This document shows, piece after piece, positions 1 through 6,287 of a stretch of DNA of 7,353 bases (the first letter of the stretch is position 1; the number at the start of each line of letters is the position of its first letter). Below the pieces are notes generated by a model, which saw only the letters and a program-made list of their open reading frames with translations, ran no database searches and was not told where the DNA came from. Where the stretch lies: the NCBI GenBank assembly GCA_002496475.1, contig DAJV01000109.1:1-7353 (forward strand). The letters run 5' to 3'. This DNA comes from Vulcanisaeta sp. UBA163. GTDB taxonomy: Archaea > Thermoproteota > Thermoprotei > Thermoproteales > Thermocladiaceae. A program made the position numbers and the translations under genes.

Positions 1-339
1 AGCCCTATTAACCTCATCAGCAAGGACTATGTTCGCAAAGATGGGGCCAAACCTAACCTCGAAGTCACCAATCTTTGGATTGAAAATAAGGGAACCAGTT
101 ATGTCACTGGGTAGTAGGTCAGGCGTGAACTGAATCCTGCTAAAGGAGAGGTTTAATGCCTTGGCAAAGGCCTTGACCAACGTGGTCTTGGCTAGTCCAG
201 GGTAACCCTCAATTAGGGCGTGACCACCTGCGATTAGGCATGCAAGTAGGAGCCTTACTTCGTTTTCATAACCAATCACGGACTTAGAGACCTCCCTTAT
301 TAATCTCTCTGTAATTTGCCTTGCATCTATTATACTCAT
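1..339 (-). CDS. MoxR-family AAA+ ATPase (N-terminal part, runs off left edge)
   Basis: The first 113 codons of a MoxR-type AAA+ ATPase; the frame is open to base 1, so the C-terminal part is missing from the window. Visible motifs are the Walker A loop GYPGLAKTT (residues 45-53, in the usual MoxR form with Ala before Lys), the segment FTPDLLPSDITG (71-82) and Walker B with the family signature LADEVNRA (106-113). MoxR proteins act in the cytoplasm as chaperone-like ATPases that assemble or activate partner complexes. Their genes normally neighbour DUF58/VWA and transglutaminase/DUF4129 membrane proteins. Here the gene upstream on the same strand is a transglutaminase-fold protein ending 33 bases away, which fits that linkage; a DUF58 gene may follow beyond the edge. 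The ATG at 337-339 is chosen because a TATA-like box lies about 28 bases upstream and the earlier in-frame ATG meets a stop after three codons. Confidence 0.93.
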   Translation of the reverse strand, partial: MSIIDARQITERLIREVSKSVIGYENEVRLLLACLIAGGHALIEGYPGLAKTTLVKAFAKALNLSFSRIQFTPDLLPSDITGSLIFNPKIGDFEVRFGPIFANIVLADEVNRA

Positions 340-362
340 TATTTATCTACCCATGTTTAGTG

Positions 363-371
363 TATTTTAAA
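363..371 (-). promoter_or_regulatory. TATA box for the MoxR gene
   Basis: On the minus strand this reads TTTAAAATA, centred about 28 bases before the MoxR ATG, the spacing expected for an archaeal leaderless transcript. It lies across the stop region of the upstream transglutaminase-fold gene. The MoxR gene could therefore be transcribed on its own as well as by read-through. Pattern-based call only. Confidence 0.5.
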
Positions 372-372
372 T

Positions 373-1641
373 TCAACGCATCTTTACCTTACTTATTAAT
401 AGGTATATTAGGAAGCCAACAATCCAGGGTAGCGCAAGTACCAAGCCGGTGATTACTGAGGAAACCACATTGCCGGGAATAGGACCAAGCACTGTATTGA
501 CGTTGGAGGGCATCGGCGTGTACATGACCCACCCATCACCAACGTATGATTCATCCCATAAAACACCCGTAGCCGAGCTGAAGAGGTAAAGCCCATTCTC
601 ATTTATGCCGTAAAAGCCGAGGGCAGCCCTAGTTGGTATACCGTAATTCCTCAATAAAGCCATAGCCGCCGCGACAAAGTCGATCACCGAACCCTTACCA
701 ACAATAAATAAGTTACCTGGACCTACTGGGTAAGTCACTAGGTTGTATTTACCGCTTGACAATACACTAAATACATTATTGACAATACCCATTGAATCAT
801 TATTGGAGTACTTTACCCTAAATATATTGTTACTAATATCACTAGGTATGGAAACACCACTGGGGCCTAGGTATTCCATGGCGTATAACAAGCCATACTT
901 ACTACCTGGATGACCCATTACTTCCCTGCACACATACATCGTGTAATTCACAGTGGTTACCGGGGACTCGGCAATCACCACATCGCCTGGTTCAAGGAGC
1001 ATCAACTCCGTTTGGGGTGACGTTCCTGTTATTGATACGTTACTCACGAAGTAGGTTAATGGAGGCTGGGTATTAACGATGACGGGTATTGGCACCACTT
1101 GCATTGGGCCGCCATACGTCACGTTAATCCTATACTCACTGCAATCACGGCCGTTGCTGAACCAAATGGTTAATGGCGGCATTGAGGCTTCAACGGTGAC
1201 TAGCGGTAATGTATTTAGCAATGTTCCATTACCATACTCATTAAACACCAGGTACCTCAGGTAGATGGGTACTATTGATTGTACCGTTGCCTCAAAATAC
1301 GTGTAATTACTTAATGCAAGCACTGTGGGTATTCTTATTGATTCGTAACTTGCTATCGGCATGAAGTAACCCGTAAATACCGAGCGAGCCAGTAAACCAC
1401 TATATATGCCAATAAGGGTGGTATTGCCAATCCTAAGCACACCCACAAAGTCACCCTGGTATTCTCCCTGAGGGGTGATTAAATAGCCCGAGGAATTAGT
1501 ACTATTTACTTGGTAAATACTTATTGAGAAGGCGTTCCCTATGTAAGTTAGTGAGGCATTTAGTTGCATCATTGATACATTACCCTGTAATAAGCCATTA
1601 CCCAATGCACTGAATAGCAAAAGCATTATTAATGGCCCCAT
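373..1641 (-). CDS. Membrane-anchored transglutaminase-fold protein, catalytic triad lost
   Basis: A 422-aa protein counted from the ATG at 1639-1641. It has an N-terminal hydrophobic signal/anchor (about 1-20), a long extracytoplasmic region rich in N-x-S/T sequons, a transglutaminase-like (TGc) domain near 284-382 and a C-terminal membrane helix (391-417) ending in a short basic tail. The TGc signature is recognisable: GKGSVIDFVAAA followed by LLRNYGIPTRAALGFYG, then LWDESYV and GWVMYTP. The residues that should be Cys, His and Asp are V319, V360 and T375, so it is probably a non-enzymatic fold used for binding or structure. Two cysteines (167, 238) could form a disulfide outside the cell. 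It is divergent from a DUF4129-like gene and upstream of MoxR, the two usual companions of this family. An in-frame ATG at 1678-1680 would add 13 residues; the shorter form is preferred because of a TATA-like box at 1665-1672. Domain assignment is by motif only. Confidence 0.72.
   Translation of the reverse strand: MGPLIMLLLFSALGNGLLQGNVSMMQLNASLTYIGNAFSISIYQVNSTNSSGYLITPQGEYQGDFVGVLRIGNTTLIGIYSGLLARSVFTGYFMPIASYESIRIPTVLALSNYTYFEATVQSIVPIYLRYLVFNEYGNGTLLNTLPLVTVEASMPPLTIWFSNGRDCSEYRINVTYGGPMQVVPIPVIVNTQPPLTYFVSNVSITGTSPQTELMLLEPGDVVIAESPVTTVNYTMYVCREVMGHPGSKYGLLYAMEYLGPSGVSIPSDISNNIFRVKYSNNDSMGIVNNVFSVLSSGKYNLVTYPVGPGNLFIVGKGSVIDFVAAAMALLRNYGIPTRAALGFYGINENGLYLFSSATGVLWDESYVGDGWVMYTPMPSNVNTVLGPIPGNVVSSVITGLVLALPWIVGFLIYLLISKVKMR
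1626..1633 (+). promoter_or_regulatory. Candidate TATA box for the DUF4129-like gene
   Basis: TTATTAAT, centred about 28 bases before the ATG at 1658, lies inside the first codons of the divergent transglutaminase-fold gene. It is AT-rich but not a strong consensus, and the start at 1679 would need a different box. Low to moderate confidence. Confidence 0.35.
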
Positions 1642-1657
1642 TAATAAATAATGAATA

Positions 1658-2560
1658 ATGCAAATTAATAAACCATTCATGCTTGCATTGACGGCGCTGC
1701 TCTTGATTATTATGATTTTTACACCACTTTATGCAATTGGCGGAACTTACGTGGGTTTTTACAACATTATTAATTGGCCCGCGATCAGTGTAATCCTCTA
1801 CAATGGCACATCAACAGGTAATGGCGTATTGATAATTATAACGCCCGAGAATTCATTGAATCAACAATATGAGGCCTTTTCAGGGATTGGACTAATTAAC
1901 AATCATTACTTCCTAACTAATGGCGTGATCTACGCGAATGGCACAATATACATAGCCTCACTAACTCCAGTAAATGCATCAATAGGTTCGGGTAGTGTGA
2001 GTAATGTAATTAGTGGCACTGGTAATAACTCGGTATATGGAGGTTTCGAACATGTGGTTATTGGTGGTCGAACATACAGCATAGGGCAAATAAGGACTGG
2101 GCAGTTGTCAAGTGGTATTAGGGGCACCAGCATTGTCAATAACAGCACTAACCAGGTAGTTAATGCTACGACCACGCCTACGCAATTCACCACGAGTAGG
2201 AAATCCACCAGGGCCTTATCATTAAGGGTCGTCTTGCTTGATTTCTCGACAATAACCACACTATTGTTAATAACCATGTTGATTTTAACGCCATTTATTG
2301 AACTTGATTCACGTAATTACAGGGATTGCATTAATACGTCCTTTATAGGGTTAGTAAGGAGACTCGGTCTCAGGAATCCCTCATTAACCCATAGGGACGT
2401 CGGTAGTTACTTAGTAGGTAACCTGGGTATTAATAATGACGCCGTTAATAGGTTAATCAATTACTATGAAGTGGCTATTTACGGCAATGGAGATGTTAAC
2501 TGTGAGGAATTTAAGGAATTAGTTAGGACAGTACTTAATGAGGTTCGTAGGAGGAGTTGA
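1658..2560 (+). CDS. Membrane protein with glycosylated ectodomain and DUF4129-like cytoplasmic tail
   Basis: A 300-aa protein. A signal-anchor helix (about 8-27, preceded by Lys5) leads into an extracytoplasmic region (28-185) that becomes rich in Ser, Thr, Asn and Gly with many N-x-S/T sequons. A second helix follows (about 190-214). The cytoplasmic tail (222-300) resembles the DUF4129 domain: an LVRRLGLRNPSLTHRDVG stretch, then NYYEVAIYGNGD near 268-279 and a final charged helix. DUF4129 is normally fused C-terminal to a transglutaminase domain in MoxR-linked operons. Here it is a separate gene transcribed away from the transglutaminase-fold gene, so the two products may pair in the membrane. 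Its function is unknown. It overlaps rnhB by 23 bases, which implies co-transcription. An alternative ATG at 1679-1681 would remove seven residues including the only n-region Lys, so 1658 is favoured. The DUF4129 call is from pattern memory. Confidence 0.72.
   Translation: MQINKPFMLALTALLLIIMIFTPLYAIGGTYVGFYNIINWPAISVILYNGTSTGNGVLIIITPENSLNQQYEAFSGIGLINNHYFLTNGVIYANGTIYIASLTPVNASIGSGSVSNVISGTGNNSVYGGFEHVVIGGRTYSIGQIRTGQLSSGIRGTSIVNNSTNQVVNATTTPTQFTTSRKSTRALSLRVVLLDFSTITTLLLITMLILTPFIELDSRNYRDCINTSFIGLVRRLGLRNPSLTHRDVGSYLVGNLGINNDAVNRLINYYEVAIYGNGDVNCEEFKELVRTVLNEVRRRS
1665..1672 (-). promoter_or_regulatory. Candidate TATA box for the transglutaminase-fold gene
   Basis: On the minus strand TTTATTAA, centred about 27 bases before the ATG at 1641, matches a leaderless archaeal promoter. 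The same octamer occurs again at 1641-1648. The box lies within the first codons of the divergent plus-strand gene. Confidence 0.42.
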
Positions 2561-3188
2561 TGAGGCAGGTAGGGGCCCCATCATTGGACCCATGGTTATT
2601 GCGTTGGCGGTTACAGATGACATGGACAGGATAAAAAGGCTCGGTGTGAGGGATTCCAAGGAGTTAAGTCCTCGAGGCAGGGAACAACTATTTAACATTC
2701 TTAAGCCCACTCTGAATTATATGGATTATGAGGTTATTGAGCCAGGGGTTATTGATGAGTATGTACGCATGAATGCGCTTAACAAACTTGAAGCGGAGGT
2801 CACGGTTAAGCTCATTACCAAGGCCCTGGGTAGTGTAAGGCTTTACAGAGTTTACGTGGATTCACCGGACCCGAGGGCTGAGAGGTACGGTGAGTTAATC
2901 AGGGAGGGAGTTAATGGTGACGTGGAGATTGTGTCCATGAACAAGGCTGATAAGTTAATACCCATAGTCTCTGCGGCGAGTATAATAGCCAAGGTTATTA
3001 GGGATTCCATTATAAATGATCTACGTAGGGAATACGGCGACTTCGGCAGTGGGTATCCCAGTGATCCGAGGACCGTAAGGTTCCTTAGGGATTGGGTGAG
3101 GGTGCATGGTGACTTACCGCCCATTGCCAGGAGGAGTTGGTCCACGGTTAAGAAAATACTCAGCGGTGACTTGAATAATTACCTGTGA
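2538..3188 (+). CDS. rnhB: Ribonuclease HII
   Basis: A 216-aa RNase HII, the usual archaeal length. It hydrolyses RNA in RNA/DNA hybrids and nicks at single ribonucleotides in duplex DNA, serving Okazaki primer removal and ribonucleotide excision repair. Motifs are complete: GVDEAGRGP (6-14) with catalytic D8 and E9, DSKELSPRGRE (39-49), VYVDSPDPRAERYGE with catalytic D108, and NKADKLIPIVSAASIIAKVIRD with catalytic D138. The D108-D138 spacing of 30 equals that of the archaeal Thermococcus enzyme (D105/D135). The GSGYPSDPRT segment carries the conserved Tyr173 next to the substrate ribose. The ATG at 2538 puts GVDEAGRG at the expected N-terminal position. The start lies 23 bases inside the preceding DUF4129-like gene in another frame, with no strong Shine-Dalgarno, so translation may depend on coupling to that gene. 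Confidence 0.97.
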   Translation: MRFVGGVDEAGRGPIIGPMVIALAVTDDMDRIKRLGVRDSKELSPRGREQLFNILKPTLNYMDYEVIEPGVIDEYVRMNALNKLEAEVTVKLITKALGSVRLYRVYVDSPDPRAERYGELIREGVNGDVEIVSMNKADKLIPIVSAASIIAKVIRDSIINDLRREYGDFGSGYPSDPRTVRFLRDWVRVHGDLPPIARRSWSTVKKILSGDLNNYL

Positions 3189-3208
3189 TACTCATGTAGC
3201 TCACTAAG

Positions 3209-3216
3209 TATAAATA
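3209..3216 (+). promoter_or_regulatory. TATA box for the 82-aa protein / MinD operon
   Basis: TATAAATA, centred about 28 bases before the ATG at 3241, is a near-ideal archaeal promoter for a leaderless transcript. It lies in the 52-base gap after rnhB and probably drives the three genes from 3241 to 4396. Confidence 0.65.
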
Positions 3217-3223
3217 CCCTAGG

Positions 3224-3236
3224 TTTTTCTTATTCT
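3224..3236 (+). terminator. Possible T-rich terminator after rnhB
   Basis: TTTTTCTTATTCT lies about 36 bases after the rnhB stop codon. Archaeal RNA polymerase terminates at such T-rich tracts without a hairpin. It also sits in the initiation region of the next operon, so the T-richness may instead reflect that promoter. Confidence 0.35.
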
Positions 3237-3240
3237 CAGT

Positions 3241-3489
3241 ATGAGGACTGGTTTGATAATTGCCCTAACTGGACTCGTGCTTATGGTAATTGCCTTCGTC
3301 ATACTATCTATATTTAGCAGCATGTTATTACCATCATCCATTTTCATAATAGGTTTCCTCCTTAATATCCTGGGTATACTAATGATTAATAGAGATATTG
3401 AAAACCTACTCCTCAAACTCGAGGTGCAGGGCAGTAGGCCAAGTCCTGAGGACATAAGAAATAGGCCGCTTAGGAAACCAAAGAAGTGA
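3241..3489 (+). CDS. Small two-helix membrane protein with basic cytoplasmic tail
   Basis: An 82-aa hypothetical protein that I do not recognise. Two hydrophobic helices (about 4-27 and 31-48) are followed by a charged segment with NRDIENLLLKLEVQG and a strongly basic end (residues 73-82). By the positive-inside rule both termini should be cytoplasmic. The start follows a good TATA box at leaderless distance. Its stop codon shares one base with the next start (TGATG at 3487-3491), so it appears to be the first gene of an operon ending in a ParA/MinD-type ATPase. A membrane anchor or partner for that ATPase is a reasonable guess but not shown. It is not an obvious type IV pilin: no charged residue plus Gly/Ala cleavage motif, and it has two helices. 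Confidence 0.75.
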   Translation: MRTGLIIALTGLVLMVIAFVILSIFSSMLLPSSIFIIGFLLNILGILMINRDIENLLLKLEVQGSRPSPEDIRNRPLRKPKK

Positions 3490-3596
3490 TGATTTATGGG
3501 GCAATACTCATGCGCATTTATTTCATTTTTTATGTGGCATTTTTAGTAATTCTTATTTACCAATTGCCTAGGTATAGGGTAGCGGTGATTTCGTGA
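3489..3596 (+). CDS. 35-aa single-helix membrane peptide between membrane protein and MinD genes
   Basis: A 36-codon frame that starts with ATG at 3489-3491, sharing one base with the upstream stop (TGATG), and ends with TGA at 3594-3596, overlapping the GTG start of the ATPase (GTGA). The product has one hydrophobic helix of about 18 residues (roughly 8-26, rich in Ile, Leu, Phe, Tyr, Val) and a short end with two Arg residues (PRYRVAV). An internal ATG at 3510 would give 28 residues. The stop-start overlaps at both ends are the main evidence that it is translated; the fact that it fills the gap between two real genes exactly is the second. No known family is recognised, and chance remains possible because the stretch is only about 100 bases. 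Confidence 0.5.
   Translation: MIYGAILMRIYFIFYVAFLVILIYQLPRYRVAVIS
3584..3589 (+). promoter_or_regulatory. Shine-Dalgarno site for the ParA/MinD-type ATPase
   Basis: GGTGAT, a six-base match to the archaeal anti-Shine-Dalgarno, lies three bases before the GTG at 3593. Together with an in-frame stop at 3575-3577, it fixes that GTG as the start. A Shine-Dalgarno here contrasts with the leaderless operon heads and fits an internal operon gene. Confidence 0.6.
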
Positions 3597-4396
3597 AATC
3601 AATACTAATAACCAGTGGCACCAAGGGTGGGACAGGCAAGACCACGATAGCCGTGAACATGTCCGTCATGCTAGCCTATGAATTAAGGAGTAAGTCGCAG
3701 TATCCGGTGGTTCTCGTGGACCTGGGCCTGGATAGTGGTACGGCATCGATGCTATTACTAGGTAGTGTCGAAGAGCAGGTACCGTATAGCCTAGCTGACT
3801 ACTTCATGGGTAGGGTGCCTGATCCATTATCAACGCTTTACGTAAAGACTTGGCAGATTAATGATGACTCATTTAAGTTAGTCTTCACAGCTTCACTAAG
3901 TCCAATCTCCGGGCAGGTGAGGATTGACAGGTACTTACTTAAGGGTTTAATGAATGCAATAAGCGCCGTGTCGCCTCTATACGTATTAATAGATACGCCA
4001 GCCCTTGGGTTATCCTATGATGTATTGACCACGTTGCTTGAGGTTAGTGCCAACGTGATGCTTGTGGCGATACCAGACCATAGTAGCTTGAAGGCCATTG
4101 GTAATGTCGTTAATTTAATGCGGGAAATGGGTATAACGAGTAGGTTGATAAAGCCAATACTCAATATGCTCAACGTTAAGTACCCCATGGACGCCCTCAG
4201 TAATTTACCCTGGACTAAACTGGTGAAGGATATAGCGGGTATTGAGCCGCATGTCATACCCTATGACGAGTTATTCCTTATAGCCAGGCAGGCTCTGGAG
4301 ATAGAGAGTTTGAAGTTATCCTTCTACGAGTCACCTGCGCTGGACTCCATCTTCAAGTACGTGGATTACCTAATCGAGGCAGTCCCGCCTGGTTAG
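3593..4396 (+). CDS. ParA/MinD-family (SIMIBI) ATPase
   Basis: A 267-aa cytoplasmic P-loop ATPase. The deviant Walker A KGGTGKTT (11-18) has the signature Lys11 of the ParA/MinD class. Walker A' follows as VVLVDLGLDSG (39-49, Asp43), Walker B is YVLIDTPALGL (130-140, Asp134), and the IPDHSSLKAIG strand-loop comes at 160-170. The class dimerises around ATP and positions partner complexes, often at membranes. In the usual DxD of Walker A' the second Asp is Gly45, and the position that is often Asn or Asp after the next Gly is Thr50; the layout looks closer to TadZ/CpaE than to classical MinD. This is an eye alignment. The gene is third in an apparent operon after two small membrane proteins and converges on a TadC-like gene 10 bases away. 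A role in placing or controlling that membrane platform is plausible but unproven; chromosome partitioning is less likely, since no parB-like gene is adjacent. Confidence 0.9.
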   Translation: MKSILITSGTKGGTGKTTIAVNMSVMLAYELRSKSQYPVVLVDLGLDSGTASMLLLGSVEEQVPYSLADYFMGRVPDPLSTLYVKTWQINDDSFKLVFTASLSPISGQVRIDRYLLKGLMNAISAVSPLYVLIDTPALGLSYDVLTTLLEVSANVMLVAIPDHSSLKAIGNVVNLMREMGITSRLIKPILNMLNVKYPMDALSNLPWTKLVKDIAGIEPHVIPYDELFLIARQALEIESLKLSFYESPALDSIFKYVDYLIEAVPPG

Positions 4397-4406
4397 TTAG
4401 GGAGTA

Positions 4407-6266
4407 TCAATATGGGACGCTTGTTGATAGTCCTGACATTGATCCGAACAGGGCATTTGCTAGGAATGGCGACATTGCGTAGACTATAACCACCATTATT
4501 GTCAACACCACTGCATGCCTGAATCCAAGTGATAACTCACCCTCACCAAGCTTTCCAGCTATTAACCCCATTATGAATGAGTCAATGGTTATTGTGAAGG
4601 AGAATGATGTTGCCAATAGATTAACCAGGTAATTAGATGCGGAGCCCACTGCGACACCGCCTGGACCAACCCTAGTTACTATGGCTACTACTGAGAATAT
4701 CAGGACAACAAGTGTCACTATTAAAATGACTGCCCCTATGTATGGTACGTACCTCAGTGGTTTTAACCTAGCCCTCATGTTCTCCTGAACACTAACTATT
4801 GATGATGCGAAGTTCGCAAGCATATCGAGGACCTGGGGCGAAGCACCGCCTAGGTCTATTGTCTCGGTTAGTAGAAATGTGAAGATCTTTGAGTAATAAC
4901 TATGTAGTTTATTCATTACTGAGGAGAGTACGTCCCTCATTGGCACACCATACCTAATCTGCCTAACCATTGTGTCTAGGTACTTATCAAAGGCGCCATA
5001 CCTCCTGGTATACCTTAGGGTCTCGAAGGTCTTCTCTGGGGTGAAACCACTCTTCCTAAGCTCAGTGACATCCCTAAGGAACTCTGCGTATTCCTTATCA
5101 ATCTCCCACCTCTCAGTAACAACTCTCATTGAGTATAGGGCAGTTGGTATAAAGGAAATGGCGAGGGTCAGGCCAAAGACTATCGTGTAGTCAAGCGATA
5201 TGGGAAACCCATGTATGTATATCCTATTGCTTAAATTCTCATGGAAGAGAATCATGTACTCAATCAACCCAAGTATGGCTGCCACTGCAATGGAGCCCCC
5301 AGCCCACTTATACGGCCTGTAATCAGTGTATGGGGACCTAAAGGCCGAGACCTCCCCCAGGTATATGAAGGCAATGGATATGGCTGGTACTATGAATAGG
5401 CCAAACATGAAGTTCGAGTTTATTGCCTGCATGAAGGCAGCATATCTATTGCCAAAGGGAGTAACGGCCTGAGCCAGGTAAAGCACGTCGAGGCCAATTA
5501 GGAGGATCGCGGCGGACCCTATGTAACTCTCCATGAGCATTCCCAGGAACTCGGCAGCCCTATTCATATGATCAATGGCATTACTGACAATATCATGGAG
5601 CCTGGTGTTTATGTAATGGACAATATCGCCTCCAGTCCTTACCGTAGTCACATAACCACCAATGAACTCCCTAAGTGACCTACTCTCTATTACAGAGGAT
5701 ACGTTGGACAATGCCGTAAGTGGGTCCTCACCGAAAACCTTAAACCTGATGTATGCCCACCTAGCCACCCTACCCATGACCTCGAGGATCCTGGCCTCAG
5801 CAATCCTCTCCACGGCCCTGAACACGGAAAGTCCTGAATTTGTTATTGCCGATACGTAGGCCACGAAGAACGGTAACTCAGTATCCACCTTAAAGGCTAG
5901 GTCACTTGCGGTTATCCTGGGTATACCAATCATTAACTCGTACACAATTAATGGTGTGAATATGAGGACTATACCCATTATTATGAGGATAAGGTCCCTA
6001 ATGCCGTATTGTGTTGATAACAATAGCTTCATTTTAAGAAGGATTAGGGCATTATTTAGGTTCATCATTATGAGGATCACACCAAGTGGTGCAGCTATTA
6101 CGAGCATTATCATTGTTATGAACATAACCCTGGCAAGGTACCTCTCGGGACTTGTAAAGGATAGTGAGGCATTAAGGCTCTTTAGCATTTTTTCATAGGT
6201 CTTCGTACCCCTTAGCCTGAGTATTAATGGTCCCATTACTGAAAGGGCAAGCTCGTCAAGATCCAC
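4407..6266 (-). CDS. Archaeal TadC/ArlJ-like type II/IV secretion membrane platform protein (two T2SSF domains)
   Basis: A 619-aa polytopic membrane protein. It has a helix pair near 43-70 and 91-114, a first cytoplasmic T2SSF-type helical domain (about 121-245), a helix at 248-270, a central helix cluster (286-304, 322-341, 359-381), a second T2SSF domain (about 386-500, with the DLGGASPQVLD stretch at 471-481) and C-terminal helices (508-531, 545-570, 583-606). This duplicated layout is typical of archaeal GspF/TadC-family proteins, the inner-membrane platform for type IV pilus-like or archaellum-like machines. They work with a hexameric GspE/TadA-type ATPase. None is adjacent: the neighbours are a LysE exporter and, convergent, a ParA/MinD-type ATPase. 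The start is GTG at 6264-6266; the nearby ATG at 6266-6268 is in another frame. A TATA box 25 bases upstream supports the GTG. Confidence 0.87.
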   Translation of the reverse strand: MDLDELALSVMGPLILRLRGTKTYEKMLKSLNASLSFTSPERYLARVMFITMIMLVIAAPLGVILIMMNLNNALILLKMKLLLSTQYGIRDLILIIMGIVLIFTPLIVYELMIGIPRITASDLAFKVDTELPFFVAYVSAITNSGLSVFRAVERIAEARILEVMGRVARWAYIRFKVFGEDPLTALSNVSSVIESRSLREFIGGYVTTVRTGGDIVHYINTRLHDIVSNAIDHMNRAAEFLGMLMESYIGSAAILLIGLDVLYLAQAVTPFGNRYAAFMQAINSNFMFGLFIVPAISIAFIYLGEVSAFRSPYTDYRPYKWAGGSIAVAAILGLIEYMILFHENLSNRIYIHGFPISLDYTIVFGLTLAISFIPTALYSMRVVTERWEIDKEYAEFLRDVTELRKSGFTPEKTFETLRYTRRYGAFDKYLDTMVRQIRYGVPMRDVLSSVMNKLHSYYSKIFTFLLTETIDLGGASPQVLDMLANFASSIVSVQENMRARLKPLRYVPYIGAVILIVTLVVLIFSVVAIVTRVGPGGVAVGSASNYLVNLLATSFSFTITIDSFIMGLIAGKLGEGELSLGFRHAVVLTIMVVIVYAMSPFLANALFGSMSGLSTSVPY

Positions 6267-6287
6267 ATTCTATTTTATAATTTCAAC

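Noticed and set aside
1930..2277. 115-codon minus-strand open frame
   Set aside because: It lies fully opposite the DUF4129-like gene, has no domain or start signal, and reflects the low stop density of the opposite strand.
2852..3145. 97-codon minus-strand open frame opposite rnhB
   Set aside because: It is a shadow of the strongly conserved RNase HII coding strand, with no recognisable motif.
3241..3300. Possible type IV pilin-like signal peptide at the start of the 82-aa protein
   Set aside because: The residue before Gly is Thr rather than a charged residue, and the protein has two membrane helices with a basic tail, unlike a pilin.
3219..3455. 78-codon minus-strand open frame opposite the 82-aa gene
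   Set aside because: The plus-strand gene has a good TATA box at leaderless distance and clear membrane topology; the minus frame has neither.
3486..3492. GTGATGA resembling the C box of an archaeal C/D-box guide RNA
   Set aside because: No CTGA D box follows within the next 70 bases, and the bases are explained by the overlapping stop and start codons.
4972..5190. 72-codon plus-strand frame within the TadC-like gene
   Set aside because: It is antisense to the second T2SSF domain and has no independent signals; the same holds for the frames at 5662-5859 and 5956-6198.
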